The translations under genes and the position numbers were made by a program. The notes under the pieces were generated by a model. The model did no database searches and was not told where the DNA came from. It worked only from the letters and a program-made list of their open reading frames with translations. Shown piece by piece: positions 10,294-22,033 of a DNA stretch of 64,000 nt. The stretch's first letter is position 1. Each line of letters starts with the position of its first letter. Source of the stretch: Strigamia acuminata (Eukaryota; Arthropoda; Chilopoda; Geophilomorpha; Linotaeniidae). The stretch lies in contig OX442314.1 of NCBI GenBank assembly GCA_949358305.1, positions 61,761,369-61,825,368 on the forward strand. The letters run 5' to 3'.

Positions 10294-11318
10294 CGTAATA
10301 ATTTTATATTAATTATAAAAGTATCTGAAGCTTGATTTGCTGATATATTAAACGGCCATCCTAAATCTTTTAACAAGAGGCGCAAGCGCAATCGCATTAA
10401 AACTAATAATAATTGATCAGGGAACTGTAACTTAATGTTTTTGAGGACAGTTTTAGGGCAAAAGCTTGCTGCCAAGGCAAAAAAACAATTGCTTTGTCAA
10501 AGAGGTAAAAAATAAAAATTCACATTCACGGAGTATAAATCAATACTGAAGTACGGAAAATCAGTTTGACTTCTTTTAGAAATGAAAATCCCACTCTCTT
10601 TAGTCTGAGAATTAGAATAATTGTGATCAATCAAACTAGGATCTTCCCACTGAGTTTCCTGATCTTGTTCATGTTTGTTGTTCCATGATCTACAGATTTT
10701 TACGTCGATTTTAGAAAGAGTTGGTTTTCCATTTCTTTCCAATCTCCTCCTGTCCAATTGAACCTAGAAATAACAATATTAATCATAAATTAATTATAAG
10801 AATGTAATAACTAATAATTAAAAAAAACTGTCATAATAGAGTAGAAAATGCCATAAAAAAAGATGCAAAAACGTGATAAAATGTGTGCAAAAACGTGGCA
10901 AAATGTCACGAAAAATTTACAAATTGTGATACCAAATGTGGCAAAAAAACAATAAACTTGACAAATGTCAATTTTATAATTACTTGTGATCGTGGTGTTA
11001 TAATTATAAACAATTGGCAATGGAATGTATTCATTTGCTCCATATCCCAAATTCAACTGAGGTACAGGGGTACTGAGGTACAGGGTTTTGGTTGACCATC
11101 AATAAAATGTGTGGCACAAACCTTAAATTATTTATGGCCGTGGATATTTCCACAAACGTTTGTGGGACTAGACACATGTCTATTTCCACAAACGGCCATC
11201 ATTGGGCCGGCTATGGTATGGTGCGCCAAAAGAATGTCTAAATTATATAAAATTGATTTTATGTCATTTTTATTCACTACTATTTATTACATTAGCTTCT
11301 GTCATAAGAATGATACAA
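10294..11318. other. A/T-rich spacer, nothing recognised
   Basis: Contains short open frames without recognisable domains. A word repeated around 11040-11080 (GAGGTACAGGG twice) is the only local structure seen. Confidence 0.35.
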
Positions 11319-11620
11319 TCACAAATCAGAGTTTATTTTAATACCCTTCACATTCGTATTCTTTTTAACCAAACATGGTCTATGAAAATCTTCTTTGCAT
11401 GTACAGCATTTTATAACTATTCGAGTATTCCCTTTTTCCCTGCAATAACACGTTACTCTGTCATGAACTGTTGTTTTTGTAGTCATAAACTTCACGACGT
11501 GTAAAGCAAAATAATGTGAATCTTTCATATTGATGTGAAAATCTTTCAATCAAATGTTGTCTTAGTCGAGCTTTATCAAATAGGAAAGTACTTGGATTTT
11601 CTTCATGGCCATAGCTAAGA
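11319..11620 (-). pseudogene. decayed transposase C-terminus with Cys-rich zinc-binding end (piggyBac-like?)
   Basis: Two overlapping minus-strand frames look like one coding region broken by a frameshift. The upstream frame gives KARLRQHLIERFSHQ; the downstream frame gives DSHYFALHVVKFM and then a Cys/His-rich end: CYC, 13 residues, CCTC, then H..C. The pattern of a short RLR helix, an H-F spacer and a terminal C..C/C..C/H..C cluster recalls piggyBac-type transposases, but the spacing is not exact and no catalytic domain is visible, so the family is a guess. It is clearly degraded. Confidence 0.35.
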
Positions 11621-11815
11621 TATCTCCTTCCTCTGCGAGAGAATATGTATGAAATCGCTGTCTCACTCTTAAAAAACGATATAAATTAAACGATGCCACC
11701 GCCTGCCATTCCCCCCATTACCTCAGGTAAACAAGAAATATTATAGAGGCGATTAAAGGGTTCGCGATGAAGTGTGCGCGATGGAGCGGCGTGCGATGAC
11801 AAGTCACCAAATCAA

Positions 11816-12661
11816 ATGCGCAGAACGACATATAAACGCACTAACAAACTAAGGGTCGTTGAAACTCATAAATGAACTGCGAATTGATTACATGACACAA
11901 GCGCACTAAACCGCAAACGTTCGCCCGTAAATGCTGTGGAAATTTGCTGATGAAGAGAGTCTAAAAAGTTGAATTCAGATGTGCCAAAAAGCCGCACATG
12001 CGGTGGCCATGTTTTATTCAAGGTTGCAATTTGTCAAGTCACCAAAACCAGTCAGATGACTAATGATACATATGATTGTTTACATTAGTAGAACAAATCT
12101 CAAAGGCAAATTATATATAACAACTGAATTGACAAAAGGATTTGTTCAAAGCAAATATATAATTACAACAACATAAAATAGTAATAAGAGACAATATTAT
12201 TCACTTAAATAATAACATGCTGATCATTAAACTCCAACAATCTCACTTGACTCTAATATTACTTAACACTTAAATGGCAAAGGAATCAGACAATGTTCAC
12301 CCCAATGTTAATATTCTCAACAACTTAGAAAAGGGGAAAAACACCGCTCTTAAGAAACAATGCACATTATGTGTATCGCGCACTAAACCATAAACATGCG
12401 CGTTTAATATCATCTCAATGTAAACTATTTGTCTAAAACAATTCTCATTTCCAACATATGCAACGCGGAGTTGATCAAACATTAAGAACCGCCACAACAG
12501 GCACGATAGAATTGGGATGCTACAAGAAGTCTGGAGGAAAGATTTGCGAAGTAAACAAAGGTCCACCGATCTACTGGCTAAACATATGGTCAAAATCCTT
12601 ACACTTTTTAGATTTACTAGAAGAAAAGAGGAGGAAAGGAATAATTAAAGTCCTTTTAAAT
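11816..12661. repeat. dispersed repeat family R, copy 1
   Basis: Matches 13555-13874 in two blocks: ATAAACGCACTAACAAACTA with its following 100 bp (11832-11935), and the block from GTTGATCAAACATTAA to CCTTTTAAATAT (12470-12661). About 530 bp between the blocks is not in copy 2. The copy ends where an LTR fragment begins. Non-coding. Confidence 0.65.
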
Positions 12662-12663
12662 AT

Positions 12664-12840
12664 TGTTACGACTTACGTGTGAGCTGGGGTGAACCCACAC
12701 ATAACAATTATGATTAAATTTAACAGAGACCTTGAAAGCTTTAGGTGAAATAAATTGAGAGAAACTCCGATTCAACTTTTAATCAAATCTCCTTTATTCT
12801 TTGGGATTTATTACATAAATCAACATAAGATAAAATCACC
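12664..12840 (-). repeat. LTR fragment related to Gypsy-1 LTR
   Basis: Starts TGTTACGACTTACGTGTGAGC and shares the ordered words GGGGTGAACCCACACATAAC, AGACCTTGAAA..TTTAGGTGAAAT and CTCCTTTATTCT..GGGATTTATTAC with the Gypsy-1 LTR at 4817-4960. Only the outer end is present. It interrupts family R at the sequence AAATAT. Confidence 0.65.
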
Positions 12841-13554
12841 ATTGCAAGGAGTAAATGCAGGTGGATTATATGCAAATGTGGTTCTTTAGAGGCCTTGGGT
12901 CATAGGAAAATCTCGCTTTGTCATGGATGCCAATGCATGCATGATAGATGCTTCGAGCCAATCATCACAGCAAAATATCTAAATGCCTTTGCTTTAATTG
13001 GACCTCCGAGCATACTCCAACCCAATTGCTATCTGGGTTGACAAGTGTTGTTTAGAATTTTTTTGCTGCATGCAGTAATGGTTTCGGCAGAGTCCTTTTT
13101 GTCATTATATGAATAAAACAACAAATATTAATCAAAACATGACTGGTGGACTCAATTCACAGTTTTTGAATGTCTGCAAGATTTTTGATTTTTCATGGTT
13201 TTATTGGAAAAACCTTGTCTCCTGGTAACCGCCATTGTTGCATGTTGGTATAATGGAAGAACTTGAGAAACTCAGTTTTGAGTTGTAGCAGCACTTGGCC
13301 AACATGGCTGCCAACTTTTAATGACATAAGTGAACGGAGTGAACTTAAACAGAACGAATCATAACACAATAAAATAAGGAAACACATTTGGTTCCCAATG
13401 CATTTAAACAATACAAAGAACAAATCCATAAATCATGTACAGTGATACATTCGGGTCAATCATGAAAACTTAACGTAATGAAATGTTTCACCGAAACAAA
13501 CAAAACAAAATGTATCACAGAAATGCCTGCAAAACACTGGACAGCAAAATGCGC
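12841..13554. other. spacer, nothing recognised
   Basis: No gene or repeat family supported. Unremarkable A/T-rich sequence. Confidence 0.35.
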
Positions 13555-14240
13555 ACAACAACGTATAAACGCACTAACAAACTAAGGGTTGTTGAAACTC
13601 ACAAATGAACTGCACGATGATTACATGACACAAGCGCACTAAGCCGCAAACGTACACCCGTAAATACAACACTGAGTTGATCAAACATTAACAACCGCCA
13701 CAACAGGTTTGACAGAATTGGGATGCTACAAGAAGTCTGGAAGAAAGAGATTTGCGAAGTAAACAAAGGTCCACCGATCTACTGGCTAAACATACGGCCA
13801 AAATCTCTACAGTTTTTGGATTAACTAGAAGAAAAGAGGAGGAAAGGAATAATTAAATTCCTTTTAAATATAATAAAACTCATCCTATGTGCCAAATTTT
13901 AGAATATCTGGGTTTAGGTGGATTAGCTAATTTAATGGCTCTAAATCTGAATCGCTAAAGGAAAGGGTTGAAGAGATACAAGAACAATAACCATTATTTG
14001 AACTGTAGGTTAGGCCTAATTTGTTAAAAAAAACTCAAGAAATTGGCCAGGTTTATTGGAGAGGACCAAAAAGGGTCCAAATTCTGTTCCTGTGCCCAAG
14101 AACACCATCGTTTTCATGATGTTTCGTATGTTTTACAAGAAGATCGCTTCCAAGATGATCCCAGTAATTTGATAACTTCATTTGAAAGTTGGCTGTTTTG
14201 AAACTGTCTGAAGATAGCTGCATTGCGGCTAGTTTCAATG
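13555..14240. repeat. dispersed repeat family R, copy 2 (undisturbed target site)
   Basis: Contains both blocks shared with copy 1 and, at 14145-14240, the block shared with copy 3. It shows the uninterrupted sequence GAAAGTTGGCTGTTTTG that Gypsy-2 split in copy 3, and so acts as the empty-site reference. Confidence 0.7.
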
Positions 14241-14787
14241 CAGTTGCACCAGGGTTCATCACTCGTAACCAGTTTTTCAAAAAATCTTGTGAGTCGGTAA
14301 CGTGCGTGCTGTTTCAGACTGATTTATTATCGATAAAACAAAATGGTGAACAATGGAGGCTTAGGTTAGGTAGAGAGGTGGACCAAGGATGGGTCTGAGT
14401 CTGGTGTCTTGAGAGTCACAAATCTATGTCTAACTTTGTAAAAACATTGACATTAGTAATTCCACAGACACTCGTTAATTTTTATTCCAGCGATATCAGC
14501 ACAGAAGTGCTGAAGTAATCCGAATTCCGTCTTGTTGTTCCGGGTGTTGGAATACAACGATTACACAGGTCATGAAGTTTTTCTTCAACTTGGGCACTAT
14601 GATTCATCTTGTTGAAAATTGCTTGAAATTTGGACATTGCACTGTTGTGACGTTAGTATTTAATTACCACAGCATCATCAGTTGTAGCCATCAAGTTAAT
14701 AAAGTGTGCACTACATCGGAGGTGTGATGCTAATTCCATATTCAATTCAAATTCAATTTTTGGTTTGTAGAATTTCTACATATTGCT
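14241..14787. other. spacer, nothing recognised
   Basis: No supported coding region or RNA gene. Possibly more decayed repeat. Confidence 0.35.
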
Positions 14788-14960
14788 ACGTGGCCCAGGG
14801 GATGAATGAACCACATAGACAAATGAAAGAAGTTGTCTTAATTTAATTCATACAAAGAATCAGACATCTGATTATTAAGTCAGGTGCTAGACTCTAAATT
14901 CCAAACAATACAAAGTATCACTCTACAAGTTCAGTTTCGAGGATGGCCAATTACCTCATC
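14788..14960. repeat. LTR-like fragment (TGCTACGTGGCCCAGGGGATG)
   Basis: Begins TGCTACGTGGCCCAGGGG and resembles the starts at 33734 (TGCTACGTGGCCAGGGGATG) and 37871 (TGTTACATGGCTAAAGGGGA). The shared layout suggests related LTR ends. The inner boundary is not determined. Confidence 0.35.
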
Positions 14961-15724
14961 AGTGGGAAGCGCCGTCTGATGAGCTTTAATGAAACTAATC
15001 ACTTCAAAATGTGTGTCTGAGACAACCGATTCTCGGCACGACTCAGCCGCGGAAAAATATCACCGGTCTTCTGCTTCAAATGTTTCGCAGCACGTTCTTT
15101 TGACTTTCCAAGGTCATGTCATCGAACCCTGCTTTTCCAAATGCAACCTGAAAGAAATAAAATGTCACCAGGAAGAAGTTATGCAATAAAACTTTTATAA
15201 ATAACTTACAAAATCTTTGATCACTCTATCATGGAGCCCAATGGTTTCATTTTTACACATGAAATAGGATAAATTCTTACTTTTTTATTCAGCATCTATT
15301 GCAGTAGAACAAGGTTAGGTTTAACAATTAATTTTGGTAGAAACAGGAGGTGTAGTGTATACAGTATAAGTTTGGGCATAAATTAAAATCCCACTAAAGT
15401 GGCTTGGATTTCCACTAAAAAAAAACTAAATCTTACACTGACTGGTTTTTCCACTATCGGTAATTTTTTGTCCCACTTATTTAACTAAGCCAAAAAAAAC
15501 TATTTTTAGTGGAAATCCAAGGAACTTTAGTGGAGTTTTAAACTAAATAAATGAGACTGACTGTTGTGAATGCTTAGTGCAGAATGAATATGGTTTATTT
15601 CAAGGGAACTTACATACCAAGTGGGGGGAGAAAAGGGGTTTGGGTCACAAGAGGAGACAGAATATTACACCCCTGAACACCTGTTCTTAATGTCCGTTTA
15701 GAAATTTAGAAATTTAAAAATGTA
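14961..15724. other. spacer with inverted GTGGAAATCCAAG words
   Basis: Around 15390-15545 the sequence contains an inverted pair (CCACTAAAGTGGCTTGGATT ... AATCCAAGGAACTTTAGTGG type), suggesting a small decayed foldback. No gene seen. Confidence 0.35.
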
Positions 15725-15876
15725 CCTTACAGTTTTCAGATTACCTAGAAGAAAAGAGGAGGGAAAGGGATAATTAAACTTCTTTGAAATATAATAAAAC
15801 TGACCCTAAGTGCCAAATTTCAGAATATCTGCATCCAAGATGATCCCAGTAATTTGATAATTTCATGTGAAAGTTG
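15725..15876. repeat. dispersed repeat family R, copy 3, left half
   Basis: Matches 13820-13900 and 14145-14190 of copy 2 up to GAAAGTTG, where Gypsy-2 begins. The right half resumes at 33168. Confidence 0.75.
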
Positions 15877-16499
15877 TGTGAGTGTTCGGACGGACGCCAC
15901 GTGGTCGGGGGAGAGCCACGGAGGCGCTGGACGCAACACACACGATAAAACAAACCACGAAATACACGGAGACACAATATAGTTTTAGTTATGGCTTTAT
16001 TAGATGTCTAGGGGTATGATTGTAGTGTCCCATAGTGTATTTCCCAAGGCGGCGGTTCCTTCGAACCGTCCCTAATCAGACCGCGTGGCACGGCGGCCAT
16101 CGGCCGCCATGACACACGAGGTCGGTAATCGGTTTTGGGCCACGCCGCCGAAGTTACGGTTAACGTCCGGCGGACGTGGCGCAACTGGACGCTCAGGTCC
16201 CGGCGGGCGACAACGTCGCCACGCCGATAGTTCGGGTTATCTTTGCAGCCAGTTTCGGAGGCGGTCGCGATGCGACCGTTCGCCTTGCTGGTTGATCAAC
16301 AACTCTCTTGTCCCTACGGGGACCAACCACTTCCGGAAGGGCGACTTCCGGGGCCCGATCCTGCTTGACCAAAGGCCCGCAGCTCCACCTGGTTGCGGGG
16401 AACCGCAACAGGCTGCGCGAGATACGAGAGGCGCTGGAGCTGCGCCAAGTGCATTGCCGTTGCAGTGCAGCGACCCGTGCGCAGGGGCAGCTGGTCACA
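15877..16499 (-). repeat. Gypsy-2 3' LTR
   Basis: 623 bp, TGTGAGTGTTCGG to GCTGGTCACA, matching 32545-33167. G/C-rich for the window. Plus-strand open frames inside it are antisense shadows. Confidence 0.95.
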
Positions 16500-16513
16500 T
16501 TTCCCCCCCCTGG
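16500..16513 (-). promoter_or_regulatory. Gypsy-2 polypurine tract
   Basis: CCAGGGGGGGGAAA on the minus strand abuts the 3' LTR. This is the expected plus-strand primer site for reverse transcription. Confidence 0.85.
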
Positions 16514-16992
16514 AAAAAGGTAAGTACGAGGGGGTACAACGCAATCACTGAAGTGGTTGTTGAAAGTTAACACATCGCATTACTTTTCTTTTTTCAGATT
16601 ATCAGATTACCATATTTCGGACGAGCCATCAGCTAGAACGAAGATCACCGGTAGGAATGCACTTGGGAAAATAACAACACTACAAAGGAACACATACACA
16701 CTTACCCCCAGGATGGAAAACTTGTACAATTTAAACACTATTGAAAAATAAAAATGTAAAATAACACTTGTAATTTAAAAATATATATGAATAAAAAACA
16801 CTTTTTGAACTTTAAAATCTAACATTTGTAGTTATTGAATCCATTTAACATTTAAAAGGTAAGTATGCTAATTTTAACACTTTGGAATAATAATAAAAAA
16901 AAACTTGTTTTGACAATAAAAAAAATTATTTCTGGCACTATAAAAGTCTTAACAGGCTTGGCCAAAATCTCCTTTAAAACGACGGCGAAAAC
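16514..16992 (-). other. Gypsy-2 3' untranslated region, distal part
   Basis: About 480 bp between the Copia insertion and the polypurine tract. No coding region. The proximal 6 bp of this UTR lie on the other side of Copia at 23471-23476. Confidence 0.7.
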
Positions 16993-17545
16993 TGTAGCTG
17001 TGTGGCGCAAAAATATCGCCGAAATAGGCGATAGGAAGCGTAAAACTGAGTCAAACGCACTTCTAAGTGCGGACAAATGCGCGTGATGCGCGTACGCGAG
17101 TTTGAGCGGACTTACGATCAAATTCGCGTGCACTACACTTATAGAAACGTGTAGTGCCGAACTAAATACAATAGTTAACCAAAAATATAACATTTATTAA
17201 GAGAAAACTTACATAATGGGTCCAGAATCACTGGACAAACACAAGGAAACACACTACCCGTGTGAGCGGCCATTTGTAATGTGCCAGAGACATCTGGTGG
17301 CCGAAAATAGAAACAATAAGTAGAAATACACACAGAATAGAGGATGCATGATGCCAGATGGATAAGACACATCTAAAAGGCATCATGCATTCCCTTTACA
17401 TAGAAACTAAGGAAAAACATAAGAAACAATACTAAATTACCCCGAATAAGAAAAGATAACCGATGGATAATAAAATAAACATTTCAAAGTCATTTCACAT
17501 CGAAAAACGATTTAAATAACTCAAAAGTGGTTCCAAAGTCTAACA
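16993..17545 (-). repeat. Copia 3' LTR
   Basis: 553 bp and matches 22918-23470 along its length. Confidence 0.95.
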
Positions 17546-17557
17546 ATTCCCTCCTTC
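17546..17557 (-). promoter_or_regulatory. Copia polypurine tract
   Basis: GAAGGAGGGAAT on the minus strand, directly next to the 3' LTR. Confidence 0.75.
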
Positions 17558-17593
17558 GATGTAAAATGTCGGTGCTAAACAATCGAAAAAAAG

Positions 17594-20500
17594 TTACTTC
17601 GAGACGAAAATCCGAGATAATAAATTTCGAAGACGCTCTGAACTGAGCCACTTGGTGAAAATGTCGGATACATTTATCTCACCCGGAATTTTGCGGAGTT
17701 CGAAACATCCGGCAATGTGCCACTCACGAAGCCAGTGAAACTTCACTCGAATATGTTTCGTTTTCGAGTTCTCGATGTCGTTGTTCGTGAACTGAATCGA
17801 GGCGAGGGCATCGGAAAATATGATCGGTTTCGATAACCGACGTAAAGGTGGAAACACTTGATAAATACTGTCGAGCCAATAGAGTTCTTTGACGATTTCG
17901 ACAAGTGCCACAAATTCGGCTTCCATTGTGGAGCAAGCGACGCTGGTCTGCTTCTTGCAGCTCCAGCCAATGGGCACACTTCCGATGTAAACAATGTATC
18001 CGCCGAATGATCTCGATGTAGCGATGTCGGAGGCCCAAGAGGCGTCTGTGCAACCCCACAGTTGACTCGAATCGCATTTCGAAAGTTCGATGGCGTACTC
18101 GCTCGTGTTCGCGACGTAACGAAGGACCTGCAGCAAACACTTGATATGGCTCTCGGTGTAGCAGTTGTTGTACTGCGATAATGCGATCACCGAGTACAAA
18201 ATGTCGGGGCGAGTACGTGAAGCCAGGAACAATAAAGATCCGACGAGTGATCGATACGGAAAATCCGGAAGGTCGGTGAGCGGTCCCTTGACTAACGTGG
18301 TCCCAGGTGTGACTGGCACCTTGATGAGCGCGTCAGATGAAACATTAAACTTTTTGAGGAGTTTGTCAATGTAATTGCGTTGAGTCATAAAGACTTTCCC
18401 GTCACGACGCTCGAACTCGACTCCCAGCAGTTTGGTGATTGGCCCCAGGTCGACAATGTCGAATTTACTCGTGATCAGCTTGAGTATTCGATCCCTGATG
18501 TTTTCCGAAGCATAAAATAAAACAATATCGTCGACGTATACCAGCATAATGGCCGAATGTCCGTAGGCGTACACACAATTACATGCTGGAAACTTTTGAA
18601 ATCCGAGTTCTGTCAATGTTTCATTAAGTTTCTGGTACCACATGCGCCCCGACTGGTGAAGACCGTAAAGCGACTTGGTCAACAACCATACGTTGTCGGG
18701 CGAGGAACATGTGGCACCAGCGGGAATCCGCATATAAATCTCGTGGTCAAGGTCGCCGTAGAGGTAGGCACATTTCACGTCGAGGTGCGTGTCCCTCCAT
18801 CCGAGGAGAATAACCAGCAGACAAAAGAAGAAACGGATTAGGACAAAATTGACTACGGGACTAAAAACTTCATCGTAGTCAACGCCCATTGTCTGCCGAA
18901 ATCCTTGGGCGACCAGTCGAGCACGATATCGGGTAATCTTTCCGGTAATGTCACTTTTGAACTTAAAAATCCATTTGCAACCGAGCACAGTCTTGTCAGG
19001 GGGTCTCGGAACCTCCTTATAAACGTCTCGTTGCTTGAAAGTCGAAAGTTCCTCGTCGATTGCTTCGGTCCATTTCGGTGCTTCGGGCAATTTCACAGCT
19101 TCGGCGTATGTGGCCGGTTCCCGAAAACACATGTGGACACGAGGAGGCGATGGCGGAGCATATGGCATGTGGTGTTCTAAATTGCCGAAGAAGAAAACGG
19201 ACTCATCATACGGTATCCGGTGTGCGAAACAATAAGCGGCGATATCTGTGTGCGACCGCAAGCGGACACCGTGCTCCGGATAATAATAAACGTCGACTTT
19301 AATCCTCCCCGGAACCTGATCTTTCCGGAGATGCTCTTCTCTCCTCCATCCGCTGAAGGGCGAAACGCCGCCAACAAAACTCCAAGGGCAATGAAGAGCG
19401 CGTAAAGGCGCCAAATTAGGCGTACCCGGAAGTCGGACAGGCAAGGCAGCCGCTTCGTCGAGAAGGTCTTCGTCAAAATCTGAACCCTGTTCAGACATCG
19501 CTGCGGTGTCGTCAAGACCCGGGAGAGATGGGTAGGACATCGAACGCCGTAGATGAGGCAGGCGGGTGGAACGTACGGTCGGAGTAAATTGTCCATGTCC
19601 TGCAATGGTCGTAACATTATCGGAGCCATCAGCGACGGTAACAGAGCCATCAGCGTCGGTAACAGAGCCATCAGTCGTAGCAGCTAAGCCGTCAGCAGCG
19701 GCGATGAGACCATCAGCTGTAGGAAGAGATGGTGCGAATGAAGCGAAAGACGGAGCACTCGAAGCGACGGAGGGAGCACGACTGGCAATACCATCCTCGT
19801 CACTGCTGTCAGCAGAAGAGTCGTTATCCGAATCGTGACGTCGACGAGGCCAAGGCTGAGTTGGAAAGTTATCACGAAAAGTGACACGTGACGGGGTGTG
19901 GCCACGAGCAGGCTCCTCCATGGGTGGAGCATTGTCATCCGGATCTGGAACATAAAAGGGCGAGCGCTTAAAGTTCTGCCGTTCATCGATTTGGACGTGA
20001 ACAGATTCGGTGACGGTGTTCGTAGCCGGATTCCACACTCGATACCCTCGAGTTCCCGAAGCGTAGCCAACGAGAAATCCTGCCCACGCTCGAGGATCCA
20101 GTTTGTTGCGTCCAGGTGCGGTGAAGTGTACCCAGCACTTGGAACCAATCTTACGAAAATGTCTGACGGAAAGAGCACGCTGGCGCCACAAAATGTATGG
20201 GATTTCGTCGTTGAGCTTCGAATGCGGACTGCGGTTTTTGATATATGTGAACGTCACGGCAAGTTCAGCCCAAAGCGTGTGCGAAAATCCGGTTTCGGAG
20301 TTGATGGAGCGGAGATAGTCGCCCATTGTCCGGTTCAGGCGTTCGGCGACACCGTTCATCTGTGGCGATGCGGGATTGGTCCGTTGAGCAACAATACCCT
20401 TGTCGGCAAGAAAACGGTCAAAATCCCTCGAAATAAATTCTCCTCCACGGTCGGTGCGAATTGTTTTAATCCGGCAATCAGCAATACGTTCAACGCGGGA

Positions 20501-22033
20501 AACAAAGTCTTTAAACGTAGCAAAAACATCGGATTTACGGGCGATCGGGAAAAGCCAGGCGTACCTGGTGGCGTCATCGATAATGGTGAAGGCAAAATTA
20601 GCACCGCCGATGGAAGGCAGTCTCGACGGGCCCCAGACGTCCATGTGAAGCAATTCAAGCGGTTTCGTGGTTGAAGGCGCGGAAATTGGCTTATGTGGAG
20701 CACGCGTGGACTTGGCAACACGGCACGTGTTGCAGGAAAGTTCCTGGCGAACAGCAGCTGGATCAAGCCCATAAACCTGGGAGTTAGCCGCTAAAGTCCG
20801 CATGGCCTTCGTATGCAGGTGACCCAGCCTGCCGTGCCACAATCCCGTGGCGTCTGCGACGTTGGCAACCGAAGGATTAACTGGTTTGGGAGGTAATGCT
20901 GCGTTTGACTTGGCAACGGGAGGAGGAGATGCGAGGGCATTGGAATACATCCGGATCTGTTGAGGTTGGGATCCGGGAATAGGAGCAGGACTGGTAGGGA
21001 AAAGTGAAGGGACAAGCAAGGTGTTGGAGGAGACGGGCAAGCGGAAATCGGTCATATTGTCAGCCGACTTCTTCTTAGTCTTGTTGGAAGACTTGGGCAA
21101 TGCGGGAAAGTCCTCTTCCTTCGTCACTAGAGTGGTCGGTATCGGAGTCGGAAGTGATGATGAAACAGACGAACTCGAAACATTAGTCGGAGCGGCGAAT
21201 GGCGAGATGAGCCCATCCACGAAATAAAGTCCAGACTTCTGTTTCGCCCGAAGAACACTTAGTTTGATGTCCGTTTCATACGTATGCAATTCCGAGTTGT
21301 GAATGTGGATGTGATGTCCGCATTTATCAATCCGAGAAACCGAGATAAGATTGGCGCCGAAGTCAGGTGCGAATAATACGTCGCGGAGCAATACGGTGCA
21401 TTCGCAGCCATCGATGAGCGACTTGACCGGAACGTCACCTTTGCCTGTGACCCTCGAACTGCCCTGGCCTAACTCGATGTTGAACGGGACAACGGAAACA
21501 AAGTTCGTAAACCACGCTTTGACGTGCGAAACGTGGTCGGTGGCCCCACAATCGACAATCCATTCGTGGGACTGGAGAAAATGTACAACCGGAGCTTCGA
21601 TCACCGGTGGAGCCGACAACAGGTAAGCGGCGTCCCTTCGGGGACGAGAAACATCACGGTTTTGACCACCGGATTGCTGCGAACTGTTATTCTGCCGTCG
21701 TTTGCTCTTACTGCGGGGTCGGCCTTGTTGAGACGCGACCGGTTGCGGTTCCTTGCCCTGTTTGCGAGGGCGGGGGCACTTATTCGCGTAGTGGCCGAAA
21801 AAGCCGCAATTAAAACAGCGAACCTGCGAAATCGGACGAGGAGGTCGGGATTGATTGCATCCACGATTGTCCATAGCAAAAGCCGATGTTTCCTTCGTGT
21901 ACCGATTCCAATTCAAGTTGGCTCTTGCTGTCTGCATTTTTCCGGAGGAAAATCGGAGATAATGGCGATAATGAGCACGCATAAACACTCGAGGCACTAA
22001 AGACGTAATCGGAGCACTTTTCACTCGAAGCAC
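17594..22033 (-). CDS. Copia gag-pol polyprotein (protease, integrase, RT, RNase H), short Gag
   Basis: A single 1,479-codon frame. Residues 73-86 form a CCHC zinc knuckle (C73, C76, H81, C86). The protease site is DCGATDH near 161, with Cys where DSGA is usual. The integrase has an HHCC finger (HGRLGHLH...CNTCR) and DDE residues in MDVWGP, RTDRGGEF and NGVAERLNR. The RT has KWIFKFK, RARLVAQGF, DVKCAYLYG, LYGLHQSGR and the YVDDIV catalytic site. RNase H starts around TDASWASD and ends near the C-terminus (SDIFTKWLS). The order PR-IN-RT-RH defines Copia/Pseudoviridae. The usual N-terminal Gag domain of about 200-300 residues ahead of the knuckle is absent; the frame opens with a short unrelated-looking stretch and the true start is unclear (the frame begins at a GTG). 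Pol looks intact. Confidence 0.93.
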   Translation of the reverse strand: MLRVKSAPITSLVPRVFMRAHYRHYLRFSSGKMQTARANLNWNRYTKETSAFAMDNRGCNQSRPPRPISQVRCFNCGFFGHYANKCPRPRKQGKEPQPVASQQGRPRSKSKRRQNNSSQQSGGQNRDVSRPRRDAAYLLSAPPVIEAPVVHFLQSHEWIVDCGATDHVSHVKAWFTNFVSVVPFNIELGQGSSRVTGKGDVPVKSLIDGCECTVLLRDVLFAPDFGANLISVSRIDKCGHHIHIHNSELHTYETDIKLSVLRAKQKSGLYFVDGLISPFAAPTNVSSSSVSSSLPTPIPTTLVTKEEDFPALPKSSNKTKKKSADNMTDFRLPVSSNTLLVPSLFPTSPAPIPGSQPQQIRMYSNALASPPPVAKSNAALPPKPVNPSVANVADATGLWHGRLGHLHTKAMRTLAANSQVYGLDPAAVRQELSCNTCRVAKSTRAPHKPISAPSTTKPLELLHMDVWGPSRLPSIGGANFAFTIIDDATRYAWLFPIARKSDVFATFKDFVSRVERIADCRIKTIRTDRGGEFISRDFDRFLADKGIVAQRTNPASPQMNGVAERLNRTMGDYLRSINSETGFSHTLWAELAVTFTYIKNRSPHSKLNDEIPYILWRQRALSVRHFRKIGSKCWVHFTAPGRNKLDPRAWAGFLVGYASGTRGYRVWNPATNTVTESVHVQIDERQNFKRSPFYVPDPDDNAPPMEEPARGHTPSRVTFRDNFPTQPWPRRRHDSDNDSSADSSDEDGIASRAPSVASSAPSFASFAPSLPTADGLIAAADGLAATTDGSVTDADGSVTVADGSDNVTTIAGHGQFTPTVRSTRLPHLRRSMSYPSLPGLDDTAAMSEQGSDFDEDLLDEAAALPVRLPGTPNLAPLRALHCPWSFVGGVSPFSGWRREEHLRKDQVPGRIKVDVYYYPEHGVRLRSHTDIAAYCFAHRIPYDESVFFFGNLEHHMPYAPPSPPRVHMCFREPATYAEAVKLPEAPKWTEAIDEELSTFKQRDVYKEVPRPPDKTVLGCKWIFKFKSDITGKITRYRARLVAQGFRQTMGVDYDEVFSPVVNFVLIRFFFCLLVILLGWRDTHLDVKCAYLYGDLDHEIYMRIPAGATCSSPDNVWLLTKSLYGLHQSGRMWYQKLNETLTELGFQKFPACNCVYAYGHSAIMLVYVDDIVLFYASENIRDRILKLITSKFDIVDLGPITKLLGVEFERRDGKVFMTQRNYIDKLLKKFNVSSDALIKVPVTPGTTLVKGPLTDLPDFPYRSLVGSLLFLASRTRPDILYSVIALSQYNNCYTESHIKCLLQVLRYVANTSEYAIELSKCDSSQLWGCTDASWASDIATSRSFGGYIVYIGSVPIGWSCKKQTSVACSTMEAEFVALVEIVKELYWLDSIYQVFPPLRRLSKPIIFSDALASIQFTNNDIENSKTKHIRVKFHWLREWHIAGCFELRKIPGEINVSDIFTKWLSSERLRNLLSRIFVSK

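Noticed and set aside
16085-16573. A 161-residue plus-strand ORF, repeated at 32753
   Set aside because: Lies inside the Gypsy-2 LTR, so its duplication is automatic. No motif, and antisense to the element.
19898-20674. 258-residue plus-strand ORF
   Set aside because: Antisense shadow of the Copia integrase region, with no motif of its own.
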